DNA of 64,000 nucleotides from Bergeyella cardium (lineage in GTDB: Bacteria > Bacteroidota > Bacteroidia > Flavobacteriales > Weeksellaceae): NCBI RefSeq assembly GCF_003614945.1, contig NZ_QYCZ01000001.1, forward strand, positions 1,444,001-1,508,000, read 5' to 3'. The position numbers and the translations under genes were made by a program. The first letter of the stretch is position 1. The number at the start of each line of letters is the position of its first letter. Shown here piece by piece: positions 55,294-64,000 of the stretch. The notes under the pieces were generated by a model, which had not been told where the DNA came from, ran no database searches, and saw only the letters and a list, made by a program, of their open reading frames with translations.

Positions 55294-55845
55294 ATGAACC
55301 ACTCCACCCTACAAAAAGATTTTTACAGAGAAAGCGGCAAGTGGCTTTCCTTATTTCAGATGCTAAAAAAGTGTATCAACCCCAATCTACACTTTATTTT
55401 TGTCCTTAGAATGTGCCAGAAGTACTCCCAAAAGCCCTTTCTCGGGCTAATGTGGAGATATCTACTGAGAAAATATCAAATAAAATACGGCTTCCAAATT
55501 TACCCTGAGACGGAGATTGGTGCGGGGCTTTATCTCGGGCATTGGGGGGCACTGGTCATCAACCCAAAAGTAAAAATTGGGAAGAACTGCAACATAGCCC
55601 AAGGCGTAACCATAGGTCAGCAAAATCGAGGAAAAAACGAAGGATTCCCCACCATAGGAAACGAAGTCTGGATAGGCACCAATGCCGTTATCGTAGGCAA
55701 TATCACGATTGGCGATAATGTCCTCATCGCGCCCAATTCTTTTATCAACTTCAATGTGCCGAGCAATGCCATAGTAATGGGAAACCCTGCAAGTATCTCC
55801 CCAAAAGAAAACGCTACCGAAGGCTATATTAATCATAAAATATAG
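55294..55845 (+). CDS. Hexapeptide-repeat acetyltransferase (serine O-acetyltransferase-like)
   Basis: A 183-residue left-handed beta-helix acyltransferase using acetyl-CoA. The N-terminal helical part (FYRESGKWLSLFQMLKKCINPNLHFIFVLRM) resembles CysE and cell-surface polysaccharide acetyltransferases. Hexapeptide turns follow (IYPETEIGAGLYLGHWGALVIN, NCNIAQGVTIGQQNRG, VWIGTNAVIVGNITIGDNVLI). It probably acts on a sugar or capsule precursor, although serine acetyltransferase activity cannot be excluded. Divergent from the TonB receptor. Confidence 0.78.
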   Translation: MNHSTLQKDFYRESGKWLSLFQMLKKCINPNLHFIFVLRMCQKYSQKPFLGLMWRYLLRKYQIKYGFQIYPETEIGAGLYLGHWGALVINPKVKIGKNCNIAQGVTIGQQNRGKNEGFPTIGNEVWIGTNAVIVGNITIGDNVLIAPNSFINFNVPSNAIVMGNPASISPKENATEGYINHKI

Positions 55846-55926
55846 CCCTTATTTAGCTCAATTTTTTTAATCAAGCGGTCTCTAAACAGGAGCGTTCAGA
55901 AAGCATTTCGTATCTAAAATAATGAA

Positions 55927-55934
55927 TATATTTG
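55927..55934 (+). promoter_or_regulatory. -7 promoter box of the Uma2 gene
   Basis: TATATTTG, 61 nt before the ATG at 55996. Confidence 0.5.
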
Positions 55935-55995
55935 CATTGCATCTGGAGATATTCCGAAGCAAAACCCTAAGTTGAACCCTTAAAAACCCTAAAAA

Positions 55996-56585
55996 ATGGC
56001 TGAAGTATTAAAATTTGAAGACCTAAACCTCAACGGCTCTTATACCTATGCCGATTATTTATTGTGGAAGTTTGAAGATCGAGTGGAGCTTATTAAAGGG
56101 AAAGTTTTCAGAATGGAGGAAACTCCTCCAAGAAGAACACAATCAGTATATAGAAACTTAGTCTATTTTTTAGGAAATTATTTTTGGAAAAAGACCTGTG
56201 AATTTTATCCCCCCCCTTTGATGTTCGTCTTACCACAAAGGACAAGGGAGATAATCAAGTAACCACCGTGGTTCAGCCTGATTTATGTGTGGTCTGCGAC
56301 CCAGAAAAATTGGACGATAGAGGCTGCGTTGGCGCACCAGATTTTATTATAGAAATCCTCTCGCCAGGCAATTCTACGAAGGAAATGAGAATTAAATACG
56401 ACCTCTACGAAGAGAGTGGCGTGCGAGAATATTGGATTGTAAAGCCCGCCTATGAGGAAATTGCTCAATATGTCCTTGAAGACGGAAAATACACCCTAAA
56501 AAACACCTTCGTAGGAATAGAACAAGAGATTTCTCCCTACATTTTCCCTGATTTAAAAATTATTTGGGCAGATATTTTTGCGTAA
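55996..56585 (+). pseudogene. Uma2 family endonuclease-like protein, frameshifted at a C8 tract
   Basis: The Uma2/DUF820 family has a PD-(D/E)XK-type fold and unknown biological role. The first part (MAEVLKFEDLNLNGSYTYAD..., LIKGKVFRMEETPPRR) runs into a run of eight C (56209-56216), after which the frame is lost. With one C more (or two fewer) the protein continues PPFDVRLTTKDKGDNQVTTV, then VVQPDLCVVCDPEKLDDRGC and GAPDFIIEILSPGNSTKEMR to the stop at 56585. As given, the product ends after ~89 aa. The tract is a candidate slippage (phase-variation) site, though homopolymer sequencing error is possible. Confidence 0.8.
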
Positions 56586-56652
56586 TAGAAATCCAAGCCT
56601 CTTTTTCCTCTTTCTCCTAAATCCCCCCCCTCCAAAATAAGAAATTATCCCA

Positions 56653-56705
56653 AACTCGTTTTCTTGGGGCTGTCCAATTTTCGGACAGCGCCAAGACAAC
56701 GGGTT
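56653..56705. repeat. Long inverted repeat downstream of the Uma2 gene
   Basis: Two 23-bp arms (56653-56675 and 56683-56705), 20 of 23 matching, around a 7-nt loop. It could be a terminator, a small mobile-element remnant (MITE) or a structured RNA. No T-run follows immediately. The remaining gap 56706-56804 shows nothing else. Confidence 0.6.
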
Positions 56706-56804
56706 TGGCGTTTTCCAATGATTTATTAGCAATAATCCAATGGTTTTATTGAGAATTTAATAATTTAAACCCATAAGAGTAAGGGCTCAAGGGGAGTGTA
56801 TCGG

Positions 56805-57368
56805 TTATTTGTTGTTAAACGCATTCATCGTATTGATGAGCCCTGCAAAGACGAAGGAGAGGGCAGCATTAGCAAAAACCTCTATTCTCTCGGGGAGGAG
56901 GGCGCTTTCCTCGGGGCCCCACTCTCCGATGACATAATCCACCTGCCTGCCTCGCTCGAAATCTGAGGAAATCCCAAACCTGAGCCTTGCGTAGGCTTGA
57001 GTTCTGAGGAGGTCTTGGATGTTTTTTAGCCCATTATGCCCCGCATCCGAGCCTTTGCCCTTAAGCCTTAGGGTGCCGAAGGGCAGGGCAAGGTCATCGG
57101 TGATAACGAGGAGGTTTTCAAGGGGGATGTTTTCTTTTTGCATCCAGTATTTGAGGGCATTCCCCGAGAGATTTACATAGGTATCGGGTTTGAGGAGGAG
57201 GACTTTCCTGCCTTTGTATTTGCCTTCGGCGAGCCAGCCATAGCTGGTGCTATTAAATTTCGCTTCTATTTTCTCGGCGATCTTTTCCACGATTTTAAAA
57301 CCGATATTATGCCTTGTGTTTTCGTACTTCTCGCCTTTATTTCCGATGCCAAGAATGAGGTATTTCAT
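56805..57368 (-). CDS. pth: Peptidyl-tRNA hydrolase
   Basis: Frees peptidyl groups from dropped-off tRNA. N-terminal LGIGNKGEKYENTRHNIGFKI carries the catalytic His (near residue 20), and GSDAGHNGLKNIQ and RLRFGIS are conserved family segments. 187 aa, normal. It begins 59 nt after the HAD gene on the same strand, so it may be the end of the TRIC-HAD-pth transcript. Confidence 0.96.
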   Translation of the reverse strand: MKYLILGIGNKGEKYENTRHNIGFKIVEKIAEKIEAKFNSTSYGWLAEGKYKGRKVLLLKPDTYVNLSGNALKYWMQKENIPLENLLVITDDLALPFGTLRLKGKGSDAGHNGLKNIQDLLRTQAYARLRFGISSDFERGRQVDYVIGEWGPEESALLPERIEVFANAALSFVFAGLINTMNAFNNK

Positions 57369-57427
57369 AAGTTTTAGTAAAGAATTTTAATACGATTTTG
57401 ATGAATAAAAAGCCTGATGAATTAAGG

Positions 57428-58087
57428 CTAAAAATACGCTTGGATGCGCTCTGCTTTGAGGTCATCGAAGGTAGAGACCACGATATTTGCCAAGTCATAA
57501 TTCTGATTTTTGGAGTTCTCACTACGATAGGCGGCGCAGAAAATATTCGCCCTATGGGCAGCGAGGATGCCGTTGGTAGAGTCTTCAATCACCATACATT
57601 CACTTTTGGAAGCGCCAGAAAGCTCGGCGGCGAGGTTAAAAACCTCAGGATGGGGTTTGGATTCTTTGAGCTCGGCACCGCTGACTTTTGCTTTGAAGAA
57701 ATGCCCGATATTAAAGCGCTCGAACACCCAGTTGATGGTATTCATCGTGGCGGAAGACGCCAAAACCATCGTGATACCGTGCGCCCTGTAATTTTCAAAA
57801 AGGGAATAGACACCTGGCAGGAGCTGAAAATCGGAATCGTGGTCAAAGAGGTATTTAAAGTACTTTCTCTTGATTTCCGAAATCTCTTCAACGGATTGGG
57901 AGAGGCTAAATTTTTGGATTAAAAGCTCGCAAACTTTCTTGGTAGAATTTCCTGTAAAGGAGGAATAAAGCGCATCGGAGACCTCGATATTTAAATCTTC
58001 AAAGGTCTTAAAATAGGCTTTTTTGTGGAGAGGCTCGGTATCTACGATCACGCCATCCATATCAAATAAAACAGCTTTTAGAGGCAT
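57428..58087 (-). CDS. HAD-superfamily hydrolase, beta-phosphoglucomutase-like
   Basis: A 219-residue HAD subfamily IA phosphatase or phosphomutase. The DxD motif is in LKAVLFDMDGVIVDTEPLHKK, the second motif Ser in TMVLASSATMNTINWVF, the Lys in AELKESKPHPEVFN and the Asp pair in CMVIEDSTNGILAAHRA. The start at 58087 (MPLKAVLFDMDG) is chosen; an in-frame upstream extension would overlap the TRIC gene and lacks support. The substrate is uncertain. It lies 20 nt after the TRIC gene. Confidence 0.88.
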   Translation of the reverse strand: MPLKAVLFDMDGVIVDTEPLHKKAYFKTFEDLNIEVSDALYSSFTGNSTKKVCELLIQKFSLSQSVEEISEIKRKYFKYLFDHDSDFQLLPGVYSLFENYRAHGITMVLASSATMNTINWVFERFNIGHFFKAKVSGAELKESKPHPEVFNLAAELSGASKSECMVIEDSTNGILAAHRANIFCAAYRSENSKNQNYDLANIVVSTFDDLKAERIQAYF

Positions 58088-58107
58088 ATTTAGTTCTTTA
58101 TTATCTA

Positions 58108-58734
58108 TTATCTTTCGTTTTTTGGGAGGTAGAATTTCGGGATTTCCCATTCGTATTTCACAGCGAGAATCCTTATCGCCACGATGAGGAAGATGGTGAA
58201 AAGATGGATAGGCACATAGGGAAAGGAGGTGTATTCTTTCAGGAAGAGGAACATAGAACCACCAACGATACACGCCGTAGCATAGATTTCTTTACGGAAA
58301 ACGAGGGGGATTCGGTTGAGCAAAATATCCCGAAGGATACCTCCGAAGCAGCCCGTAATCGTCCCCAAAGTGATACAGATTATAGGATCTAAGTGTGCAT
58401 TAAGCCCTTTTTGTATCCCTACGATGGTGTAGAGCCCCAGCCCGAAGCTATCAAATACGAAGAGGGTAACCTTAAAATCGGTCTCCACAGATTTAAAAAT
58501 CATTGAAAGAAGGGTAACCGCAAGAATCATATAGAGGTACCAGAGGTCATTCAACCAAAACGGAGGTACATCGATAAGTAAATCCCTTACTGTACCGCCT
58601 CCCACCGCCGTAACAAACGCAATGATGAGCACCCCAAAAGGGTCTAATCGCCTTTGCATAGCGGCAAAACTACCCGACATAACGAAGGAAATCATCCCTA
58701 AAAATTCAATGATGAAATTAAACTGTTCGTACAT
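58108..58734 (-). CDS. Trimeric intracellular cation channel (TRIC/YadS, UPF0126) family protein
   Basis: A seven-helix membrane protein, 208 aa, with the two inverted glycine-rich repeats GGGTVRDLLIDVPPFWL and GGILRDILLNRIPLVFR typical of UPF0126, now assigned to TRIC-like channels. The ion specificity in bacteria is not known. First gene of a TRIC-HAD unit, with the TACTTTTG box 32 nt upstream. Confidence 0.9.
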   Translation of the reverse strand: MYEQFNFIIEFLGMISFVMSGSFAAMQRRLDPFGVLIIAFVTAVGGGTVRDLLIDVPPFWLNDLWYLYMILAVTLLSMIFKSVETDFKVTLFVFDSFGLGLYTIVGIQKGLNAHLDPIICITLGTITGCFGGILRDILLNRIPLVFRKEIYATACIVGGSMFLFLKEYTSFPYVPIHLFTIFLIVAIRILAVKYEWEIPKFYLPKNER

Positions 58735-58766
58735 ATTTGAAACTTATATTTAGCCAATAGGTTTTG

Positions 58767-58774
58767 CAAAAGTA
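58767..58774 (-). promoter_or_regulatory. -7 promoter box of the TRIC-HAD operon
   Basis: Reverse-strand TACTTTTG, 32 nt before the ATG. Confidence 0.5.
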
Positions 58775-58819
58775 TCTTATTTAGGCTTAAGTCCGAAATG
58801 CAAAGCTGCTTTTCTCTGC

Positions 58820-61800
58820 TTAGATGATTTTGATAAGGCTGCCCCTCTCCTCATCTTTGGTAATGGAGAGGCTGAGGGGGATTCTCTCTTTCAGCTCCTC
58901 GATATGGGAGATAATGCCTACAATCCTGTTTTCTTTTTGGAGATTCATTAGGGTTTCAAAAATGATATTGATGGATTCCGAGTCTTGAGTACCGAAACCT
59001 TCGTCTATAAAGAAGAAGTTTTTCTCTGCCTTTGCTTCGGTTTGTACCGACTCTGCGAGGGCAAGCGCCAAACTGAGAGAACACTGGAAAGCCTGCCCTC
59101 CTGAAAGGGTTTTCACACTTCGGCTCCTGCCTTCGTTGAGGTAATCTATAATTTCAAAATCATTATTCTCATTGAGCTGAATGCTTAGCTGCCCTCGCGT
59201 CATTCTATGGAAGCGGGTATTGGCGTGGTGGCAAAGCTGCCTTAGGAAAATGGACGAAACATATTCTACGAAACCCGCCCCCTTAAAGAGTTTGAGCATT
59301 ATACTGAGGTTTTCTGCCCTTTTCTGGATTTTATCGTGCTCGGCTATGAGGTTCTTTTTTTCATCGAAGAGTTTTTCCAGCCTTTCTATTTCCGCTTCTA
59401 TTTTGGTTAAAATTGACTGCTTGGTATCCTTTTCCTTTTGCTTTTCTAAAAACTGAGCTTGGGTGGAGATAAACTGCTCCTCGTTAAAAGCAACTCCTTT
59501 GAACTTCAATTCTAACTCCTCAATAGCGTTTTTCAATGTTTTAAAATCTACCCAAAAATCGGCTACCTCTTTCCTAATTTCCACTATATTGATATTCTGT
59601 GTGAGGATTTTTTCTACCTCTTGCTGAGACTGCATCTTGTGCTCCTGCATCGTTTTTCTAAACAAATCAGTATGGGTAGTGAGTGATTTATTTAATTCTG
59701 ACAAGCGATTTTCTAAATCATTGAGGCGGGTGCTTTGCTCGGCAAGTTGGATGGACAAAGTACTAAGCTGCTCGGTAAGAATTTGATATTTTTCCTCTAC
59801 GCCCTTGTTCTGCTGGGCGATTTGTTTGAGTTTTTGCTCTACATCGCTGGGATTTTCATTTTCAAACGAATCAAAACTCAGTTGCTTTAATGATTTTTCT
59901 AATGATAAAATCTCTCCTTTCTTTTCCGATGCTTCGGAGGTGATTTTTTCTAAGCCTTTCCTGTACTTCCCTAGATTTTCAGTTTCCTGCTCTTGGGATT
60001 TTTGAATTTCTAATTTTTGAGACTCTAATTTTTCTATTTGCTTTTCTACCTCAAAGCTCTGCTGCTTTTTCTGCTGAAAGCCCTCAAAATCATCTGCACT
60101 GAAACCCTCCCAAATAAAAAGACGATGATGAGCCGAGATTTGCAAATCTATCTCTTTTAGCTCGGTATCTTCCTTTTGGAATTGCTCTTCCAAAGACTGT
60201 CGCTTGCCCAAACTGTTTTCCCAATCTTTCTCCTGAGAGAGTAAGGTTTTCAGCTGTCGTTCTATGCTTTCCCATTCTTTTTCTACACCTGAAAGAGCCT
60301 CGCTCACATCTTCAAAATGGGTGATATTGGGGTGCTCCTTAGAACCACAAAGCGGGCACGACTCGCCTGAATGCAGCGCCGTTGTGAATCGTGAGAGCTC
60401 TCTCTGCACTTCCAGCTGACTTCTCTTTTTAGAAAGCTCAGCTTTTTGTTTCTCCAATCGCTCGATTTCTATGGAAAGTTTTGCCTTAAAATCTCCACCA
60501 TCTCCCTCTGAAAATAGAGGAATATTCTTCATCTCTTCATCAATACGGTTGAGCTGATTTTGTATTTCTTTTATCCTGTCTTTCTGCTTTTGTTTTCTCT
60601 CGGTAAGGTTGATTTTTTTATCAAACCACTGGCTCAGGTTGCTGATAAGCTGGTGGTCTATTTTAAGCGCTTTTTGTTCTGATATTTTCTTATCTAATGC
60701 CTCTATTTCTCTCTTTTTTTCTTCTAAAATCTGCTCTGTTTTTTCTATTTCTTTATTCCCTTTTTGTATTCTTTGGTTGAGGATATCAAAGCTCTGGGAA
60801 AGGTGTAATATTTGGAGAATATTGGCTAAATCCTGCTCCTCTTCTTTTGTTTTGCTGAGATTTTCATACAGGGGAAGGAGGCTACTCAGCTCATTTTTTA
60901 GTTTCTGCTCATTCACTTGAGTTTGGCTGAGTTCTATTTTCTGATGGTCCCTTTTTTCCTGTGCTGACTGTAATTCTGTTTTTAATCTTCTCTCATCTGA
61001 AAGAAGAGTATAGAATGCTTTATACACCGCCTCGAACTGATCGGCTTGCTGGGCTTTTTGGGTAAATTCTGCTTCTCTTTGGGCGAAGGTATTGAATTTT
61101 TTCTTTTTATCTATAAGCGCTTCCCAATCGGTTTTTAACAGCTTTAGCAGCTGATATTCCTCTGTGATTTTCTCAAAGGCGAGACTGATTTCCTTAAAGG
61201 CTTTTTTCTCTGTGGCGAGATGGGTTTTATTTTCATTAATCTGCTCTTCGGTTACCTGCTCAAAACTTTTTAACTGCCCTTCGAGATGATGGAGAATGGT
61301 ATTATTCCTTTCGTTGAGGAGCTTTGCTTTTTCAGCCAAATCAAATTTTTCAAGGCTGAAAATCTCCTTCATCATTGTAGTTCTATCCTTTGCTCCGAGC
61401 TCGATGAACTCCTTAAACTGCCCTTGGGGAATGATAATCGTCCGCTTAAAGTTGGTATAGCTGAGCCCGATAATTTTCTCTGCATTGGTATGGTCTAACG
61501 GGAGCCAGTCATTATTTTTCCATTCGTAGAAAGTAGCTGTAGTCTTACTCACCTCTTCGAACCTCTTGGAACTTCGTTTAGATTCTCTTATAATGCGGAA
61601 CTTTTTTTCCTCGAAGTTTTGAAATTCAAAGCAGATATAGGAAAGATTAGACTTTAAGTTCATCATATTATAGGTGCGCTTATCCCGCTGATTAAGCCTT
61701 TCGGTTTCGCCATAAAGCGCAAAGGTAATCGCCTCTAAGATGGAGGATTTCCCAGAGCCGACAGCCCCAAAAATACCGAACACCCCCGCCGATGTAAGCT

Positions 61801-61870
61801 GGGAAAAATCTATCGTCTGCCGCTGCTGATACGAATACAGCCCTTCTATGATTAATTTTAGTGGTAACAT
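58820..61870 (-). CDS. sbcC: Exonuclease subunit SbcC
   Basis: Rad50-type ATPase of the SbcCD nuclease, which opens DNA hairpins and processes ends. Walker A is GIFGAVGSGKSSILEAITFAL (near residue 35). Long coiled coils flank a zinc hook CPLCGSKEHP (near residue 500). The ABC signature VKTLSGGQAFQCSLSLALALAE and Walker B NFFFIDEGFGTQD are near the end. 1016 aa. The ATG follows the sbcD stop directly (TAAATG), a translational coupling. Confidence 0.96.
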   Translation of the reverse strand: MLPLKLIIEGLYSYQQRQTIDFSQLTSAGVFGIFGAVGSGKSSILEAITFALYGETERLNQRDKRTYNMMNLKSNLSYICFEFQNFEEKKFRIIRESKRSSKRFEEVSKTTATFYEWKNNDWLPLDHTNAEKIIGLSYTNFKRTIIIPQGQFKEFIELGAKDRTTMMKEIFSLEKFDLAEKAKLLNERNNTILHHLEGQLKSFEQVTEEQINENKTHLATEKKAFKEISLAFEKITEEYQLLKLLKTDWEALIDKKKKFNTFAQREAEFTQKAQQADQFEAVYKAFYTLLSDERRLKTELQSAQEKRDHQKIELSQTQVNEQKLKNELSSLLPLYENLSKTKEEEQDLANILQILHLSQSFDILNQRIQKGNKEIEKTEQILEEKKREIEALDKKISEQKALKIDHQLISNLSQWFDKKINLTERKQKQKDRIKEIQNQLNRIDEEMKNIPLFSEGDGGDFKAKLSIEIERLEKQKAELSKKRSQLEVQRELSRFTTALHSGESCPLCGSKEHPNITHFEDVSEALSGVEKEWESIERQLKTLLSQEKDWENSLGKRQSLEEQFQKEDTELKEIDLQISAHHRLFIWEGFSADDFEGFQQKKQQSFEVEKQIEKLESQKLEIQKSQEQETENLGKYRKGLEKITSEASEKKGEILSLEKSLKQLSFDSFENENPSDVEQKLKQIAQQNKGVEEKYQILTEQLSTLSIQLAEQSTRLNDLENRLSELNKSLTTHTDLFRKTMQEHKMQSQQEVEKILTQNINIVEIRKEVADFWVDFKTLKNAIEELELKFKGVAFNEEQFISTQAQFLEKQKEKDTKQSILTKIEAEIERLEKLFDEKKNLIAEHDKIQKRAENLSIMLKLFKGAGFVEYVSSIFLRQLCHHANTRFHRMTRGQLSIQLNENNDFEIIDYLNEGRSRSVKTLSGGQAFQCSLSLALALAESVQTEAKAEKNFFFIDEGFGTQDSESINIIFETLMNLQKENRIVGIISHIEELKERIPLSLSITKDEERGSLIKII

Positions 61871-63082
61871 TTATTCTGCTGTTAGGATTTCATTAAACAA
61901 ATCTTTCAGTTCTTGATTAGGGTTTTGCCCCTCCATTTTATATCTGAAATAATCCTCAAAAACCGAGTTTATGCTTTGGTTAAGATTAATTTCTCTCTCC
62001 TCTTTTGGGCTCTCTGCCTGCTTTTGCGAGAGCTTTGGGATTAAATAAACAATGCCTTGATGGGTTTGGTAAAGCATTTTCCGTTCTTCAGCTTTTAAAA
62101 AGTCTTCGGTTTCCAGAGTGAGCTCTACAAGAGTGTGAGGGTGCTCTCTAAGCCATTCTAAAGCGGCATCTACGCCTTTGAAAGACTTTCTATGCAGTGG
62201 CTTTCCGCTGCTGAGGGGGTGCTTTTCAAAGGTAACGGGCTTCGCGGGCTCTGCAGTGATGATGACGGCGTATTTGGCTTGCCCCGCCTCGCTAAAACTG
62301 TATGCTATGGGCGAGGATGAATAGACAATCGGGTGCGTTTCTGTGCCGATATTCTTATATCCGTGCAAATGCCCCAGTGCCGTATACTGCACCTGAGGGG
62401 GTATGGCATCGGAGAAAATCATATCTGCATTCCCTATCTTTATCGGCTTTTCGCCGTCAGGCTCTTCGAGAATCTCACCCTCTTTCGGATTCATATAAAG
62501 GTGAGTAATGAGGAGATTTACGCCTTTATCATCGCAGAATTTATCTGCCAGAGAGCGCCAATTGTCTGCTAAAATTTGGTTGAGCTTATTTTCTTTTTCT
62601 TCTTCGAGGTTTTGTTTTAGCCGAATTTCATTCGCATAAGGCGTGTGAAGTATCCGCACGGGATAGTCATATTTCTTGAACTGAATTTCGATAAACCCAG
62701 ATTCAGATTTTGTAATCCTGAAGTCTCTGAGCTCGAATGGTGGAACCTCGGCGTTGGGCTGACCGATGAGAATGATGCCACACTCCCTCGCGAGAGGATT
62801 CGGAGCATTGATGAGGGAGGGAGAATCGTGGTTGCCGGCAATCGCAACGACGGCACGGCTCCCCTCTTTTGCGAGGCGCTTTAGCGACTTATAGAAAAGG
62901 TCTATCGCTGCAGTGCTGGGGTAGAAACTATCAAATAAATCGCCTGCGACAAGCACTAAATCTACCTGCTGCTGCTCGGCGAGGTTGAGGAGCTCGTCCA
63001 TCACGGCTGTTTGTTCTTCGAGGCGAGAGAATCTGTCTAACTTTTTACCCAAATGCCAGTCCGCCGTATGTAGAATTTTCAT
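61871..63082 (-). CDS. sbcD: Exonuclease subunit SbcD
   Basis: Mre11-type calcineurin-fold nuclease partner of SbcC. Metal-binding motifs are HTADWHLGKKLDRFSR (start), LVLVAGDLFDSFYP, AIAGNHDSP, LLITHLYMNPK and TALGHLHGYKNIG. 403 aa. Directly coupled to sbcC. A TATTTTTG box lies 20 nt upstream. Confidence 0.96.
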   Translation of the reverse strand: MKILHTADWHLGKKLDRFSRLEEQTAVMDELLNLAEQQQVDLVLVAGDLFDSFYPSTAAIDLFYKSLKRLAKEGSRAVVAIAGNHDSPSLINAPNPLARECGIILIGQPNAEVPPFELRDFRITKSESGFIEIQFKKYDYPVRILHTPYANEIRLKQNLEEEKENKLNQILADNWRSLADKFCDDKGVNLLITHLYMNPKEGEILEEPDGEKPIKIGNADMIFSDAIPPQVQYTALGHLHGYKNIGTETHPIVYSSSPIAYSFSEAGQAKYAVIITAEPAKPVTFEKHPLSSGKPLHRKSFKGVDAALEWLREHPHTLVELTLETEDFLKAEERKMLYQTHQGIVYLIPKLSQKQAESPKEEREINLNQSINSVFEDYFRYKMEGQNPNQELKDLFNEILTAE

Positions 63083-63102
63083 ACACTTATATTTCTAATG
63101 CA

Positions 63103-63110
63103 CAAAAATA
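63103..63110 (-). promoter_or_regulatory. -7 promoter box of sbcDC
   Basis: Reverse-strand TATTTTTG, 20 nt before the sbcD ATG. Confidence 0.55.
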
Positions 63111-63186
63111 CTAAAACCCAGAATGTGATGAGCCAAAACAGAAGCGAATAAAACTAAGCCTCTATTGCCAAAAGGGCTAATTGTTG

Positions 63187-63194
63187 TATTTTTG
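63187..63194 (+). promoter_or_regulatory. -7 promoter box of the cyclotransferase gene
   Basis: TATTTTTG, 21 nt before the ATG at 63216. Confidence 0.55.
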
Positions 63195-63215
63195 AGGCAA
63201 ATTTTAGCAAAGAAA

Positions 63216-64000
63216 ATGAAAAAATCAATCATCATCGGGATATGTGCCTTGGGACTTCTTACTTCCTGCAATAAAGACGAAAAAATCCTCAATACACTCA
63301 ATGATTTCAACACTTCTATGGAGGAAAAAGGCTACCACTTTGGAGATAAAATTAGCCTACCTGCAGAGGTTTTGGAGGATGCAGAGAGCATCAGCATCAG
63401 CTTTGGGGATAAGGAAACCAATACCCTCGCCATCAGCCCAGATTTTTTCTCTCTTGGGGATAATGCGGTAACTTTCATCATCCAAAAGAAAGATGGAGAA
63501 AGCCTTTACCAAGACGCTATAATCAATGTTTTCTCAAAGACGGAGGAGAAAAATATAAACTTCAAAATAGAGAAAGAATACAATAAAGAAAAGGTATTTA
63601 CTCAAGGCTTCCAGATTGAAGGAAACACGATTTACGAGAGCGATGGGCAAAATGGAAGCTCAAAAATATGGAAATACTCGCTCGGAGAGACTACACCCAT
63701 AGCTTCTACTCCTCAGCCAGATGAAGTATTCTCAGAGGGGGCAACTATCGTTGGCGATAAAGTCTATCAGCTCACTTGGAGAAATAAAATAGGCTTCATT
63801 TACGATAAAAACAGCCTAAAACTCCTCTCTCAATTTGATTATCCCAATATCATCGGTGAAGGCTGGGGGCTTACCTACAATGGCAAGGAACTCATCCTCT
63901 CCGACGGCTCAAAGAATCTGTATTTCCTCAATCCTGAAAAGCCATCAGAGGTAGTAAGGCAGATTTCAGTAGCGGGAAATAAAGAGATTTATGATAACCT
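63216..64000 (+). CDS. Glutaminyl-peptide cyclotransferase (glutamine cyclotransferase family), 3' end cut
   Basis: A lipoprotein-type beta-propeller enzyme that forms N-terminal pyroglutamate. Signal MKKSIIIGICALGLLTSCNK (lipobox LTSC). After an Ig-like start domain the cyclotransferase fold begins FTQGFQIEGNTIYESDGQNG, then QLTWRNKIGFIYDK and EGWGLTYNGKELILSDGS, all family motifs. About 261 of the usual ~340 residues are in the window. In Bacteroidota with T9SS this activity modifies exported proteins that begin with Gln after signal cleavage, and the metalloproteases here would be candidates (inference). Confidence 0.88.
   Translation, partial: MKKSIIIGICALGLLTSCNKDEKILNTLNDFNTSMEEKGYHFGDKISLPAEVLEDAESISISFGDKETNTLAISPDFFSLGDNAVTFIIQKKDGESLYQDAIINVFSKTEEKNINFKIEKEYNKEKVFTQGFQIEGNTIYESDGQNGSSKIWKYSLGETTPIASTPQPDEVFSEGATIVGDKVYQLTWRNKIGFIYDKNSLKLLSQFDYPNIIGEGWGLTYNGKELILSDGSKNLYFLNPEKPSEVVRQISVAGNKEIYDN

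Overview
The window is a chromosomal segment of a low-GC member of the Bacteroidota, most likely order Flavobacteriales and plausibly the Weeksellaceae (Riemerella/Bergeyella/Chryseobacterium relatives). The evidence is TAnnTTTG (-7) promoter boxes in front of most transcription units, type IX secretion C-terminal sorting domains, SusC/FecA-type TonB receptors, a DnaE with a fused proofreading exonuclease, an HMG-CoA-synthase-type enzyme, and a type II-C CRISPR system with 47-bp repeats. The species cannot be fixed from the sequence alone.

Layout. 1-9.6 kb: typA (cut by the left edge), an S1/P1 nuclease, a Fic protein with an operator-like inverted repeat, the marC / small membrane protein / menA / dgt operon, and a batC-batD pair in which batD carries an in-frame stop. 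9.7-10.3 kb: a non-coding block of two sister arrays of palindromes spaced 36/42/42/42 bp. 10.4-18 kb: gpmI, a transposase zinc-ribbon remnant, a TonB receptor, a DUF2809 protein, an MFS carrier and a cation-diffusion-facilitator. 18-23 kb: two tandem secreted metalloproteases, the operon-leading one broken by two in-frame stops. 23-30 kb: a compact II-C CRISPR locus (array, cas2, cas1, cas9, tracrRNA) whose repeats each carry a complete promoter-like signal. 30-41 kb: membrane proteins, DUF721, an MFS carrier, dnaE, a small acetyltransferase and two lipoproteins, one frameshifted. 41-52 kb: housekeeping genes (mltG, dapF, pnuC, argS, HMG-CoA synthase, gcvH, a SMUG2-like glycosylase, an Hsp15-like protein, aroK) and a Lys-Leu-Lys tRNA cluster. 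52-64 kb: a methyltransferase, a siderophore-type TonB receptor, an acyltransferase, a Uma2 gene frameshifted at a C8 tract, pth, a HAD phosphatase, a TRIC channel, sbcCD and a glutamine cyclotransferase cut by the right edge.

How parts work together. Cas9, tracrRNA and the array make up a self-contained interference module. tracrRNA and the cas operon are divergent, while the array and cas2 converge on a shared bidirectional terminator. SbcC and SbcD form one nuclease complex. MenA supplies menaquinone for respiration. BatC/BatD belong to an aerotolerance/envelope-stress system that looks inactivated here.

Most unusual signals: the twin 42-bp-phased palindrome arrays (9754-10232), in which framework and spacing are conserved but the palindrome differs between arrays; the complete TTG-N20-TAnnTTTG promoter inside every CRISPR repeat; the tracrRNA terminator arm that also forms a Shine-Dalgarno-like site for a membrane protein; and four genes broken by in-frame stops or single-base slips.
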